NCBI RefSeq assembly: GCF_026619435.1
Contig: NZ_JAOVZQ010000001.1
Location: 999,501-1,063,500, forward strand
Length of the DNA: 64,000 nucleotides
Direction of reading: 5' to 3'
From: Hoeflea ulvae
Lineage (GTDB): Bacteria > Pseudomonadota > Alphaproteobacteria > Rhizobiales > Rhizobiaceae
In this document: positions 47,084 to 56,123 of the stretch, piece by piece
How positions within the stretch are numbered: position 1 is the first letter of the stretch
Layout of the letters: each line of letters begins with the position of its first letter
Translations under genes and position numbers: made by a program
Notes under the pieces: model-generated
Told to the model about the DNA's origin: nothing
The model's input: the letters and a program-made list of their open reading frames with translations, nothing else
The model's database searches: none

Positions 47084-49048
47084 CGCCGCCCGCAGCATCC
47101 GCCGATGGCGCGACTGCGGCCCATTCCGGACTGACGGGGTGCGGGGTCTTTTCCCAAAGATGCGTATTGGTCGCCAACTGCTTGAGCGCCCGCCAGCCGG
47201 CATAGGACATCAGCAGCCAATAGGCCGGCGTCAGCAACAGCCAGCGCCGCTTCAGCCGTGTTCGCTCATGCCCGGTAAAGCCGCGCCATCCCGTGGCGAT
47301 GAAGGTCAGGTAACTGCCGCCGATATTGGCAATGTCGGTCCACATCAAAACATGGTGCAGTGTCGAGACATGCGGCTGTCCGCCCGAGGCGAGCCAGGCC
47401 ATGGTCAGCGCGATGAAGACGAACATCAGCGGATGGGCCAGCGCGGACACCAGCATGCCGGCAATCATCAGCTGGAACACCACGAAGCCGCAGGCGCCGA
47501 GGCTGCGGCAGGTCTTAACCGGGTGCCGCATCGCCACCAGCCAGGTTTGCGCCCAACCCTTGAACCATCTGGTCCGCTGCCGGGTCCAGACATCGAGCGA
47601 CACCGGCGCGGATTCCACCGTGGCGCTGTGCAGCGTTCCGGTGCGGTAGCCATTGGCGTAAAGCCGCATGCCCAAATCGGCATCCTCGGTGACATTGTGG
47701 GGATCCCAGCCGCCAACCTCTTCCAGCGCCGAGCGGCGGAAATGGTTGGACGTGCCGCCCAGCGGGATCGGCATGCCGGTGCGGGCCAGGAACGGCACCA
47801 GAATGCGAAACAGGCCGCTATATTCGAGGGCGAACAGCCCGGCGGTCCAGCTCGAGCGCAGATTGGCAATCGCCAGAGGGGCCTGCAGGCAGCCCAGCTT
47901 TGGGCCTCCGTTGCAGAAGGCGTTCCAGGCCTCGTGCAATTGTCCCGGCGCAGGCTTGTCCTCGGCGTCATAGACCGCCACCAGCGAGCCGCGCGCGCCC
48001 TGCAGCGCGTATTGCAGCGCCTTCGGCTTGGTCCGCGGCCCGAAATTCGGGATCCGGACAATCTCGCTGTCGGGACCGAGATGCTGCGCCAGCAGGGCGG
48101 CAATGGTGGCCTCGTCTTCGGCTTCGCAGACATATTTGATGTCGAGGCGGCTCTGGGCCAGCGCAGCGCCGAAATCCGGGAAACGATGGCCGGGGCCATC
48201 CCGGCTTCGTTGCGCAGCGCGATCAGGATGGTGTAGATCGGCAGCCCGCCGTCGGAATTCGCGGCCGGCGGCCGCTGCCGCGCCGGGCGCCACAGCGATG
48301 ACACCAGAGCCGCCAGCCGCAGCAGGATGCCGCCGCCGAAAAACAGGGTCAGCGCCACGTGCAGGGCGGTAAAGGCCATGAATGGCCAGAGCAGAAACCC
48401 GGCCATGCCGTAAAACAGCACCGTTGCCAGCATGAAGCCCTGAGGCCCGGTCATGACCCGCCGCGCGCTGGCATTGCGATCATCCTGGTCGAGCTGGAAG
48501 GTGGTTCTGCGCACCCGCTCGTCAGCACCGGCCTGCCACACCGCCTCGCGGATGGTGGCGGGCGAGGAGACCGCCAGGCTCTGGCGCAACGCCGGGTGCC
48601 TTTCAAGTCGCGCCTTGTGGGCTGCCAGATGACGGGCTTCCGGGATGATCACCGTGACCTGGCCCTGCTCGCGCGACAGGCGAAGCGGTCCATTGCGCCG
48701 CAACAACGCATCCATGGACGGGAGCCCGACCACTTCCGCGGGATCGATATGCCCGAGATAAACAAGGCCGATTTCCTCGGCCAGCCAGCGGTAGTAGAGC
48801 TCCGGTTCGATCAGGCCTTCGGCCAGCAGCTCGGCTTCGATGGTGGTGGCGTTGCTGCGCGCGGCCCGGGCGGCTGCATCGACATGGGGTTTGCCGATCC
48901 CACACCCCAGGAAAAACCGTGCTTCGTCGTCAGGCAGGCGAGAATTGCGGGATGGTTTTTCAGCCCTGCGGTCGGTGTTGGCGGCCCGGGGCAATTGCGG
49001 TCGAAATCTGCCAGGGATACTGAGATCGATGGTTTTGCTTGGGGCCAT
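47049..49048 (-). pseudogene. GT2 glycosyltransferase with N-terminal MshEN/GspE-N-like domain, frameshifted as sequenced
   Basis: The N-terminal frame runs from MAPSKTIDLSIPGRF through a GspE-N-like region (VDAAARAARSNATTIEAELL, YYRWLAEEIGLVYL) and two membrane helices. It enters the GT domain (IYTILIALRNEAGM). After ALRWP the match moves to the next frame (SRLDIKYVCEAEDE), with the metal motif YDAEDKP, TEDADLG and QRTRWFKGW. More helices follow. One extra base in the GGG run at 48155-48157 gives LRWPQSRLDIKY and a 666-residue protein. The stop lies inside tRNA-Gly on the other strand. Processive polysaccharide synthesis is likely, product unknown. Confidence 0.82.
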
Positions 49049-49091
49049 GACTCTGATAAACACATGACGGTTGCGATAGGATACTAAATCT

Positions 49092-49972
49092 ATGGTAGTG
49101 AATGCGCGAATGATTGCACCCCTAAAAAACAAGGGGATTTCGCGCATTTTATGCGTTTTGGCGGCTTTTTTGGCCCTTGCCATGCCGCCAGCTCAGGCGA
49201 GGGACATCCTCGTGCCCAATTACATGGACCCGCGCGAGCGCATCCCGATGCCGGATCTGAAGGCCTATGGGCGCATTCGCTTTGCCACCACGGTGGATTT
49301 TCCGCCCTTCAGCTTTCTCGACCAGACCGGCCGCATCGCCGGTTTCCACGTCGATCTCGCCCGCGCCATCTGCGATGAGCTGGGTGTGCTGCCGCAATGC
49401 CAGATACAGGGCCTGCCGTGGTCCGAGCTTGAAAGCGCGCTCAAGACAGGCCAGGCCGAGGCGTTGATTTCAGGCCTTGCGATCACCGCCGAAAGCCGCG
49501 CCACGCACCGTTTCACGCGAACCTACCTGGCCCTGCCCGCGCGGTTTGCCTTGCGCAAGGATGCTGCACCGGGCGGCGAAAATGCCCAGGCGCTTGCCGC
49601 GCGGCGGGTCGGGGTGATGGATGGCACCGCGCATGAGGCTATGCTGCGGGACTGGTTTCCGGAGATCCGCACGGTCACGTTTTCCCGTTCGGAATGGATG
49701 TTCGATGCGCTCAAGGGGGGCAGGTCGACGCCGTCTTCGGCGACGGGCTGCAATTGTCGTTCTGGCTGTCGAGCAAGGCCGCAGACGGGTGCTGCGCCTT
49801 TTTCGACGGCCCCTATTTTTCCCAGGCGCATCTGGGCGAAGGCCTGGCCATTGCTGTGGCCCCGCGCAATGCAGCGCTGGCCACGGCGTTTGATCATGCG
49901 CTGGCCAGCCTCAACCGCAATGGCCGCTTCACCGAGCTTTATCTGCGCTGGTTTCCCAACGGGCTTTACTGA
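49092..49972 (+). pseudogene. periplasmic amino-acid-type substrate-binding protein (SBP family 3), frameshifted as sequenced
   Basis: A signal peptide occupies residues of about 15-36 (ILCVLAAFLALAMPPAQA). The SBP_bac_3 domain begins IRFATTVDFPPFSFLDQTG and continues with GFHVDLARAICDELG and SGLAITAESRATHRF. After FDALKGG the match jumps to the next frame (QVDAVFGDGLQLSFWLS to RWFPNGLY). Adding one G to the six-G run at about 49715-49720 restores a protein of about 293 residues of family length. It would bind a polar solute for an ABC permease not seen here. The end overlaps the sterol-desaturase gene by 7 bp convergently; the start is 43 bp from the divergent glycosyltransferase. Confidence 0.82.
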
Positions 49973-50811
49973 TCCGCCTTGGGCGCGGGCCTTGGCCTGG
50001 GCGCGAACCTGAACGGCAGGGCCAGGGCCCAGCCGAGATTGGCCGTGCGGCCGTCGCGCCATTCCGAAAGACCGATCTCGATGCCGGTATTGCCGCGGCG
50101 CGGCGCCCGGGTATAGGTCGAAAACATCCGGTCCCAGATGGCCAGATTAAAGCCGTAATTCGAGTCGGTCTCGCGCGGGTCGGTGGAGTGGTGGATCCGG
50201 TGCATGTCGGGTGTCACGATGACAAGCCGCAACACCGCGTCCACTGCCTTGGGCAGCTTTATATTGGCGTGGTTGAACATGGCTGCGCCATTGAGCACGA
50301 TCTCGAAGACCAGCACCGCCACCGGCGGCGCGCCAAGCGCGATGATGACGGCGGCCTTCCAGACCATCGACAGCACGATTTCCAGCGGATGAAATCTGAG
50401 TGCCGTGGTCAGGTCGAAACCGGTGTCGGCATGGTGTATGCGGTGAATGCGCCACAACAAGGGCCATTTGTGGCTGACCAGATGTTCGAGCCAGACCGAG
50501 AAATCGAGCACCACGAAGGCCAGAATTCCGGCCAGCCAAAGCGGCAGGCCGAGCAGCGGGAACAGGCCGAGCCCTTGTGACTGCGCCCACAGGGCGGTGC
50601 CCACGGCGGCCAGCGGAAACACGATCCGGAGTGCCACGGAGGAGAGCAGCACCATGGCCAGATTGGTGATCCAGCGGCGGGATTTCAGCGCGCCGCGCAT
50701 TTCCTCGCGCTCAAGCCTTGGCGCCAGCAGCTCGATGACGGCCAGCGTGATGAAAATCGTCGAAAAGGCGAGCAGCCGGATTACCGGTTCGGACAGTCCC
50801 AGCAGCGTCAT
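49966..50811 (-). CDS. fatty acid hydroxylase/sterol desaturase family protein
   Basis: The 281-residue membrane protein has about four helices and the histidine clusters of di-iron hydroxylases: HLVSH, HRIHH near residue 128 and a second HRIHH near residue 220, with NHAN between. Family members hydroxylate or desaturate sterols, fatty acids, carotenoids or ether lipids. Substrate cannot be told; in alphaproteobacteria the homologues are often unassigned. The C-terminus is Pro/Arg-rich (RFAPRPRPAPKADQ). It is convergent with the preceding binding protein. Confidence 0.88.
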   Translation of the reverse strand: MTLLGLSEPVIRLLAFSTIFITLAVIELLAPRLEREEMRGALKSRRWITNLAMVLLSSVALRIVFPLAAVGTALWAQSQGLGLFPLLGLPLWLAGILAFVVLDFSVWLEHLVSHKWPLLWRIHRIHHADTGFDLTTALRFHPLEIVLSMVWKAAVIIALGAPPVAVLVFEIVLNGAAMFNHANIKLPKAVDAVLRLVIVTPDMHRIHHSTDPRETDSNYGFNLAIWDRMFSTYTRAPRRGNTGIEIGLSEWRDGRTANLGWALALPFRFAPRPRPAPKADQ

Positions 50812-50917
50812 GTCGTGTCTCCGTCTTGTGGACCGGCACTTTCGTGCCACAGCCTGCTGCTGCTGGCGACACACGATCTGGTGAGCGGTTTCCCGGCGTT
50901 TTGGCGCGGGCTGCGTG

Positions 50918-51331
50918 TCAGGCGCTGCGGAACCGTGCGATCGCGCCGCGTTCGATAGCCGCGCAGGTCAGTTTGTCGAGGCCCAGCCGGTCGCGCACCA
51001 TCTGCAGCAGCCTGATTTCCTCCTGCTGGATATTGTAGTCGGCCGAAGCGATCTCCACGGCCAGGGCGTAAGCCGTGTCGTAGAATTTGTGCGGAACCGC
51101 GTCGCGCAGAACCTCGAGAATGATGTCGAGCCCTTCAGGACCCTTGAGGATTTCGGCGGCGGCGCGGGTCACATCGATCAGCCGTTCCTCGTCAAAGCCG
51201 TCAAACACCGGCAGGAAAGTGACGAGGCGGCCGATGCGGGCCAGTTCGGCGTCGTTCATCGCCTTGTCGACGGCAGACATGGTGACCATCAGATAGATCA
51301 GGGCGTCATGGGTGGTAACACGTTCGGTCAT
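50918..51331 (-). CDS. TerB-like protein (tellurite-resistance family fold)
   Basis: The 137-residue all-helical protein has the TerB pattern, with the acidic motif near VDKAMNDAELARIGRL and the C-terminal repeat-like IQQEEIRLLQMVRDRLG. TerB-like domains bind metal and act in stress or membrane-associated processes. A tellurite role is not implied because no other ter genes are present. It starts at the ATG 51331 (MTERVTTHDALIYL); the upstream TTG is weaker. It lies alone between a desaturase and an S24 repressor gene, all leftward. Confidence 0.8.
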   Translation of the reverse strand: MTERVTTHDALIYLMVTMSAVDKAMNDAELARIGRLVTFLPVFDGFDEERLIDVTRAAAEILKGPEGLDIILEVLRDAVPHKFYDTAYALAVEIASADYNIQQEEIRLLQMVRDRLGLDKLTCAAIERGAIARFRSA

Positions 51332-51429
51332 CGGCAATCTCTCTGTTCAATGTTGGTCTTAGATAAGAAGTGCGCCTGCGCTGCACAAGCTGCCGCTCAC
51401 GGATTTGGCCAATCGGCCGCACCCCCGCG

Positions 51430-52101
51430 CTATTGGCTTGCCCAGATGATACGGGCCATCCAGTCGATCTCGCTGAGGTCGAAACTGCGGTTGGGATGGT
51501 CGGGATTGAGCGAGACAAGCTCGATCGATTTCGCGCTTTGCCGGTTGAGCACCTTGGCCATCACCTCTCCGTCGCGCGAGCGCACGACCACCCGGTCGCC
51601 GCGCCGGATCTGGGCGCCGGGTTCGACAACCAGGATATCGCCATCGCGATAAAGCGGCATCATGCTGTCGCCCTGGACCTCCAGCGCATAGACGCCGGGC
51701 CGGTTGGAAGGGGCTGCGGGAAACTCCACCACATCCCAGCCCTGGCCCGCGGGGAAGCCGCCATCGTCGAAGAATCCGCCGGACCCTGCCTGCGCGAAGC
51801 CGAGCAGCGGAATGGAGCCGGTTTGCGGCGGGAATGCGCCGTCGGGAAAGCCGGTGTCGGCCACCGGTTGATCGCCCTGCACCAGCTTCATGAATTCATC
51901 GAGCGAGGCGCCGGTCGCGCCAAGAACCTTGGAAAGCGATTCCGTGGAGGGCCAGCGGTCGCGGCCGTCGGCGCCGCACCGCTTGGATTTGTTGAACGCC
52001 GTGGGATCCAGTCCCGCACGCCGCGCCAGCCCCGAGGCGGTGAGCCCGTGGCGTTCGGCGAGCGCGTCAAGCGCTGACCAGATGCGATCATGCGAGAGCA
52101 T
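51430..52101 (-). CDS. LexA/CI-like transcriptional regulator with XRE HTH and S24 peptidase domain
   Basis: The 223-residue protein has an N-terminal helix-turn-helix (GLTASGLARRAGLDPTAFNK, residues of about 19-38). A linker and a C-terminal S24 autoprotease/dimerisation domain follow. The catalytic Ser is in VQGDSMMPLY and the Lys in GEVMAKVLN. Such regulators respond to DNA damage or other signals by self-cleavage, although many chromosomal copies in rhizobia are not known to cleave. A cleavage-like Ala-Gly lies in FAQAGSGGF. No prophage genes are nearby. Confidence 0.88.
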   Translation of the reverse strand: MLSHDRIWSALDALAERHGLTASGLARRAGLDPTAFNKSKRCGADGRDRWPSTESLSKVLGATGASLDEFMKLVQGDQPVADTGFPDGAFPPQTGSIPLLGFAQAGSGGFFDDGGFPAGQGWDVVEFPAAPSNRPGVYALEVQGDSMMPLYRDGDILVVEPGAQIRRGDRVVVRSRDGEVMAKVLNRQSAKSIELVSLNPDHPNRSFDLSEIDWMARIIWASQ

Positions 52102-52247
52102 GGCGAGGTTCCCGCTGGTTCAAGACAGGCCCCGGGCCGCACGATCGCGGCCAGGGCGTATCCTTTTTACATGATCGGCAACCGTCAAGTAAAGTGACAT
52201 AGGAAAAATATCCTTGCGCCCGGATGGGCCAATGCCGGAAGCATGAT

Positions 52248-52865
52248 TCAGTGCGGATGATAGGGGGCACGGCCGGTGGTCAGCGCCTCGTCGAGCAGCT
52301 CGATGCGGTCCTGACCCCAGAACGCCTCGCCATTGTACACATAGGTCGGCACGCCGACGGCATCAGCGGCAATGGCGTCCTTTGAGTTGCGCTCCCGGAT
52401 CGCGGCAATCTGGTCGGTCTTGGCATCCTTCAGCGCTGGCATGGCATCAAGGCCGACCTGCGAGAGATAGGAGGTCAGCGTTGCCTCGTCGGCGATGTCG
52501 TCGTCATGGGCCCAGACGCCGGACAGGACCTTGTGCATGAAATAGCGCGGGTCGTGCCCGTCCTCGACCAGCGCGATGATCACCCTGTCGGCGAGCGCTG
52601 CGTCCACCGGCCAGTGTTTAGGCGCGGTCTTGATCGGCAATCCGCGCCAGGCGGCAAGCCGCTGCAGCTCGACCAGCCGCTGGCGCTGGCGCACCGGCGG
52701 ACGCTGGCCCGGGGGCACCGCGCCGGAAACGTCCCACAGGGCGAACAGGTTGACCGGTTTGTAATTGAGTGTGACCTTGTGGCGCTCGGCCACTTCGCAG
52801 ATCTTGTTGTGGCCAAGATAGGTAAACGGCGAGGCGCAGTAGAAATAGTAATCGATGGCTGGCAT
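52248..52865 (-). CDS. DsbA-family 2-hydroxychromene-2-carboxylate isomerase-like protein
   Basis: The 205-residue protein has the thioredoxin-fold HCCA isomerase architecture. YYFYCASPFTYLGHNKI is the N-terminal active-site segment, with the catalytic Ser in SPFTY. VPTYVYNGEAFWGQDRIELL is the conserved C-terminal cis-Pro region. In naphthalene degradation these enzymes isomerise HCCA using glutathione. No other aromatic-degradation genes are nearby, so a related glutathione-dependent role is as likely. It starts at MPAIDYYFY with GGAGG just upstream. Confidence 0.88.
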   Translation of the reverse strand: MPAIDYYFYCASPFTYLGHNKICEVAERHKVTLNYKPVNLFALWDVSGAVPPGQRPPVRQRQRLVELQRLAAWRGLPIKTAPKHWPVDAALADRVIIALVEDGHDPRYFMHKVLSGVWAHDDDIADEATLTSYLSQVGLDAMPALKDAKTDQIAAIRERNSKDAIAADAVGVPTYVYNGEAFWGQDRIELLDEALTTGRAPYHPH

Positions 52866-53032
52866 TGATTGGTCCTCCCTTTGTGCCGACAGTGCCCAAT
52901 CGGCTGTCGGGCGGCAAGGGCCTTTCGTGCTGTTTGACGGGCTTGTTGTGGATTGCAGCACTCGCCGGCTGAGCCCGTGAGACACCGGGCTGCCGTGGTG
53001 CTCCAAGCACCGGTTTGAGGGAGATCGTGCCG

Positions 53033-53842
53033 ATGACACTGGACATCACCACCACAGTCGAGGCCAACCGGCTGGCCTGGAATGCCTCCGCAATCCGTCA
53101 CCGCCAGAGCCGGGAATGGAGTCGCCAGCTGGCGGGCTTTGCCCAGGCATCGTTTTCGACGCTTGATCCGGTCATCACCCGGGTTCTGGAGGGGAACGGT
53201 GTCCGGGATGCGCGCGCGGTGCAGATCGGCTGCAACAACGGGCGCGAAACTCTGTCGATGCTGGCGCTGGGCGCGTCCACCGTAACCGGCATCGACCAGT
53301 CCGACGCTTTCCTCGCCCAGGCCGAGGAGCTGCGCCGGGTGTCACCGCAGGGCGGCAAGGCCGGCTTTGTCTGCGCCAATGTCTATGGCCTGCCGGACGG
53401 TCTCGCCGGGCAGTTCGATCTGGCGCTGATCACCATCGGGGTGCTCAACTGGATGCCCGATCTCTCCCGGTTCCTCAATATCGTTGCCTCGCTGCTTGTG
53501 CCGGGCGGCCGTCTTGTGATCTATGAAACCCATCCGGTTCTCGACATGTTCGAGCCGTCGGGCAGCGATCCGCATAGCCCGAAATATTCCTATTTCCGGA
53601 CCGACCCCTTCGTCAGCGATGATGAGATTGTCTATGACGGATCGGCAACCGGCAAGGCGCCGCCGTCCTATTGGCAGTTTCACACCATGGGGGCCATTGT
53701 CACCGGCTGCGTTCAGGCCGGGCTGCAGATCCGCGAGTTGACCGAATACCCGCATTGCAACCGCGAGGTGGACTACGAAATCTATGCCGGCAGGCCGGCG
53801 CAGCTGCCCTTGTGCTACACGCTGGTTGCAGCGAAAACCTGA
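53033..53842 (+). CDS. class I SAM-dependent methyltransferase
   Basis: The 269-residue protein has the Rossmann methyltransferase core: motif I AVQIGCNNGRETLSM near residue 62, an acidic ribose-binding residue in VTGIDQSDAF, FDLALITIGVL and LVPGGRLVIYETHPV. The substrate is unknown, as the flanking sequence shows no family-specific motif. The ATG at 53033 has GAGGGAG 9 nt upstream. It is divergent from the HCCA-isomerase-like gene and convergent with fadB, with a shared terminator in between. Confidence 0.87.
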   Translation: MTLDITTTVEANRLAWNASAIRHRQSREWSRQLAGFAQASFSTLDPVITRVLEGNGVRDARAVQIGCNNGRETLSMLALGASTVTGIDQSDAFLAQAEELRRVSPQGGKAGFVCANVYGLPDGLAGQFDLALITIGVLNWMPDLSRFLNIVASLLVPGGRLVIYETHPVLDMFEPSGSDPHSPKYSYFRTDPFVSDDEIVYDGSATGKAPPSYWQFHTMGAIVTGCVQAGLQIRELTEYPHCNREVDYEIYAGRPAQLPLCYTLVAAKT

Positions 53843-53849
53843 CCAAAAA

Positions 53850-53871
53850 AAACGGGCCCGAAGGCCCGTTT
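53850..53871. terminator. bidirectional terminator at the end of the beta-oxidation operon
   Basis: AAACGGGCC pairs with GGCCCGTTT around a CGAA loop. Read on the minus strand it is followed by a long T-run, so it mainly ends the fadB transcript; it also follows the methyltransferase gene by 7 bp. Confidence 0.85.
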
Positions 53872-53896
53872 GATCATTCGGTAATCAGCGGCCCGC

Positions 53897-56110
53897 CTAT
53901 GCGGCGGCCTTGGTTTCGCCGTAGGGATTGAAGCGTTCGTAGAAGGTCTCGCCATTCTCGGCCATCTCGACCAGAAGCTTCGGCGCGCGGAACTGGCGTC
54001 CATATTTGCGCGCCAGCACCTTGCACATGTCGACAAAGGCCTTGGCGCCCATGCTGTCGATATAGCTCAGCGCACCACCGGTATAGGGCGCGAAGCCGAA
54101 GCCCAGAATGGTGCCCAGATCCGCTTCGCGCGGATCGGTGACGATGCCTTCTTCCACCGTGCGCGCGGCCTCCAGCGCGATCACCGCAAGGTAGCGGTTC
54201 TTCAGCTCCTCAACATCCACCTTGGCCGGGTCGAGCTGCGGATAGAGCGTCTTGAGGCCGGGCCAGAGATGCTTCTTGGCGGGCTTGGCCGGATAGTCGT
54301 AAAACCCCTTGCCGTTCTTGCGGCCCAGGCGGCCTTCCTTCTCGACCATCCGTTCGACCAGCGCCAGATGGCGCGGATCGACCGCCTTTTCGCCCAGATC
54401 GGCGACTGCGGCGCGAAGGATCTTCAGTGAAAGATCGATCGCCACCTCGTCATTGAGCGACAGCGGTCCGACCGGCATGCCGGCCATCTTCGCCGCATTC
54501 TCGATCATTGCCGGCGGCACGCCCTCGGCCAGCATGTTGTAGCTCTCGTTCATGTAACGCAGCACGCAGCGATTGACGAAGAAGCCGCGGGTGTCGTTGA
54601 CCACGATCGGGGTCTTCTTGATCGCGGCGACATAGTCGAGCGCCACGGCCAGCGCCTTGTCCGAGGTCTTGCGGCCGAGAATGATCTCAACCAGCAGCAT
54701 CTTGTCGACAGGCGAGAAGAAGTGGATGCCGATGAAGTTCTTCGGACGTTTCGAGTTCTTGGCAAGCCCGGTGATCGGCAGCGTCGAGGTGTTCGAGGCA
54801 TGGACCGTTGTCGGCCGGATCTGCTCTTCGATGGACTCGGTCACCGCCTTCTTGACGTCACGGTCCTCGAACACGGCCTCGATCACCAGGTCCGCATCGG
54901 CGAGATCAGCGTGATCGGCCGACGTGGTGATCAGCGACAGAAGCTTCTCGCCTTCTTCCTTGGTGGTCTTGCCCTTCTGGACACCCTTCTTGACCAGATC
55001 CTCGGAATAGGCCTTGCCCTTGGCCGCGGCTTCCAGATCGCGATCGATCAGCACCACCGGGATGCCGGCCTTGGCCGTGACATAGGCAATGCCCGCGCCC
55101 ATGAAGCCGGCGCCGACAACGCCGATCTTGCGGAACTTGGTCGGCTTGATGCCTTCGGGACGGCGAGCGCCCTTGTTGATCTCCTGCAGCGAGACAAACA
55201 GCGAGCGGATCATCGCCTGGGCTTCAGGTGTCTGCAGGATGTGGCTGAAATAGCGCTGCTCGATCCTGAGGCCCGTGTCGAAAGGAACCTGCAGGCCTTC
55301 GAACACGCTCTGCAGGATCGCCTTGGCAGCGGGGTAATTGTCCTGGGTCTCGCGCCGCAGGATGGCGGACGCTGCAGGCCAGAGCTGCGCGCCCTGGGCC
55401 GACCAGATCTGGCCGCCGGGCAGCTTGAAGCCCTTGACGTCCCATGGCGCAACCGGCGACAGGCCACCCTTGATCATCGCCTTGGCGGCGGCAACCAGCT
55501 TCTTCGGTTCAACCACGTCGTGGATCAGGCCCATGGCCTTGGCGCGCGCCGGTGTCAGCGACTGACCTGTGGTCATCATCTGCAACGCGTCCTGCGCATT
55601 GGTCAGGCGCGGCACCCGCTGGGTGCCGCCGGCGCCCGGAAAGATGCCGACCTTGACCTCGGGCAGCGCCATCTTGACCGAGGGCGAATCCGCGGCGACC
55701 CGGCCGTGACAGGCCAGCGACAGCTCGAAAGCGCCGCCCATGCACACGCCGTTGATGGCCGAGACCCACGGCTTGCCGCAGGTTTCGATCTTGCGGAACA
55801 GCCAGCTCATCCGGCCGACCTGATCAAACAGCATCTGCTGGGCTTTTTCCGGGTTGTTGCGCTTTTCTTCCGCCATGCCGGCCAGCATGGTCTTCATCAT
55901 GGTGAGGTCAGCGCCGCCGGAAAAGGAAGACTTGCCGGAGGTGAAGACCACGCCCTTGACGGCGTCGTCTGCGACAAAGCGGTCGACCAGACCGTCAAGC
56001 TGTTCCAGCGCCTCTTGCGTGAACACGTTCATCGACCGGCTGGCCATATCCCAGGTGACCAGCGCGATGCCGTCATTGTCGACGTCTACGGTGTAAATTT
56101 CATTGCTCAT
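53897..56110 (-). CDS. fadB: fatty-acid oxidation multifunctional protein: enoyl-CoA hydratase / 3-hydroxyacyl-CoA dehydrogenase
   Basis: The 737-residue protein has an N-terminal crotonase domain (residues 1-190), with GGADLTMM and NGVCMGGAFELSLACHG. A central NAD-binding hydroxyacyl-CoA dehydrogenase domain begins at VVGAGFMGAGIAYVTAKAG near residue 335. FIGIHFFSPVDKMLLVEII contains the catalytic His. The C-terminal domain has GFFVNRCVLRY and KNGKGFYDYP. It performs the middle steps of beta-oxidation with FadA. The ATG at 56110 has GGAGAG upstream. It follows fadA by 13 bp and ends the operon. Confidence 0.95.
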   Translation of the reverse strand: MSNEIYTVDVDNDGIALVTWDMASRSMNVFTQEALEQLDGLVDRFVADDAVKGVVFTSGKSSFSGGADLTMMKTMLAGMAEEKRNNPEKAQQMLFDQVGRMSWLFRKIETCGKPWVSAINGVCMGGAFELSLACHGRVAADSPSVKMALPEVKVGIFPGAGGTQRVPRLTNAQDALQMMTTGQSLTPARAKAMGLIHDVVEPKKLVAAAKAMIKGGLSPVAPWDVKGFKLPGGQIWSAQGAQLWPAASAILRRETQDNYPAAKAILQSVFEGLQVPFDTGLRIEQRYFSHILQTPEAQAMIRSLFVSLQEINKGARRPEGIKPTKFRKIGVVGAGFMGAGIAYVTAKAGIPVVLIDRDLEAAAKGKAYSEDLVKKGVQKGKTTKEEGEKLLSLITTSADHADLADADLVIEAVFEDRDVKKAVTESIEEQIRPTTVHASNTSTLPITGLAKNSKRPKNFIGIHFFSPVDKMLLVEIILGRKTSDKALAVALDYVAAIKKTPIVVNDTRGFFVNRCVLRYMNESYNMLAEGVPPAMIENAAKMAGMPVGPLSLNDEVAIDLSLKILRAAVADLGEKAVDPRHLALVERMVEKEGRLGRKNGKGFYDYPAKPAKKHLWPGLKTLYPQLDPAKVDVEELKNRYLAVIALEAARTVEEGIVTDPREADLGTILGFGFAPYTGGALSYIDSMGAKAFVDMCKVLARKYGRQFRAPKLLVEMAENGETFYERFNPYGETKAAA

Positions 56111-56123
56111 AATAGCTCTCCAA

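Noticed and set aside
46212..48236. 674-codon open frame on the + strand crossing the ion channel, tRNA-Gly and glycosyltransferase
   Set aside because: It runs through a tRNA gene and antisense to two recognised genes; composition is unlike a real protein.
48018..48293. Programmed ribosomal frameshift in the glycosyltransferase
   Set aside because: No slippery heptamer with a downstream structure was seen; a missing base in GGG explains it better and matches four other cases.
50918..51331. Tellurite-resistance operon
   Set aside because: Only a single TerB-like domain protein is present; no terA, terC, terD or terE genes.
51430..52101. Prophage remnant suggested by the S24 repressor
   Set aside because: No integrase, structural or other phage genes lie near it, and composition matches the chromosome.
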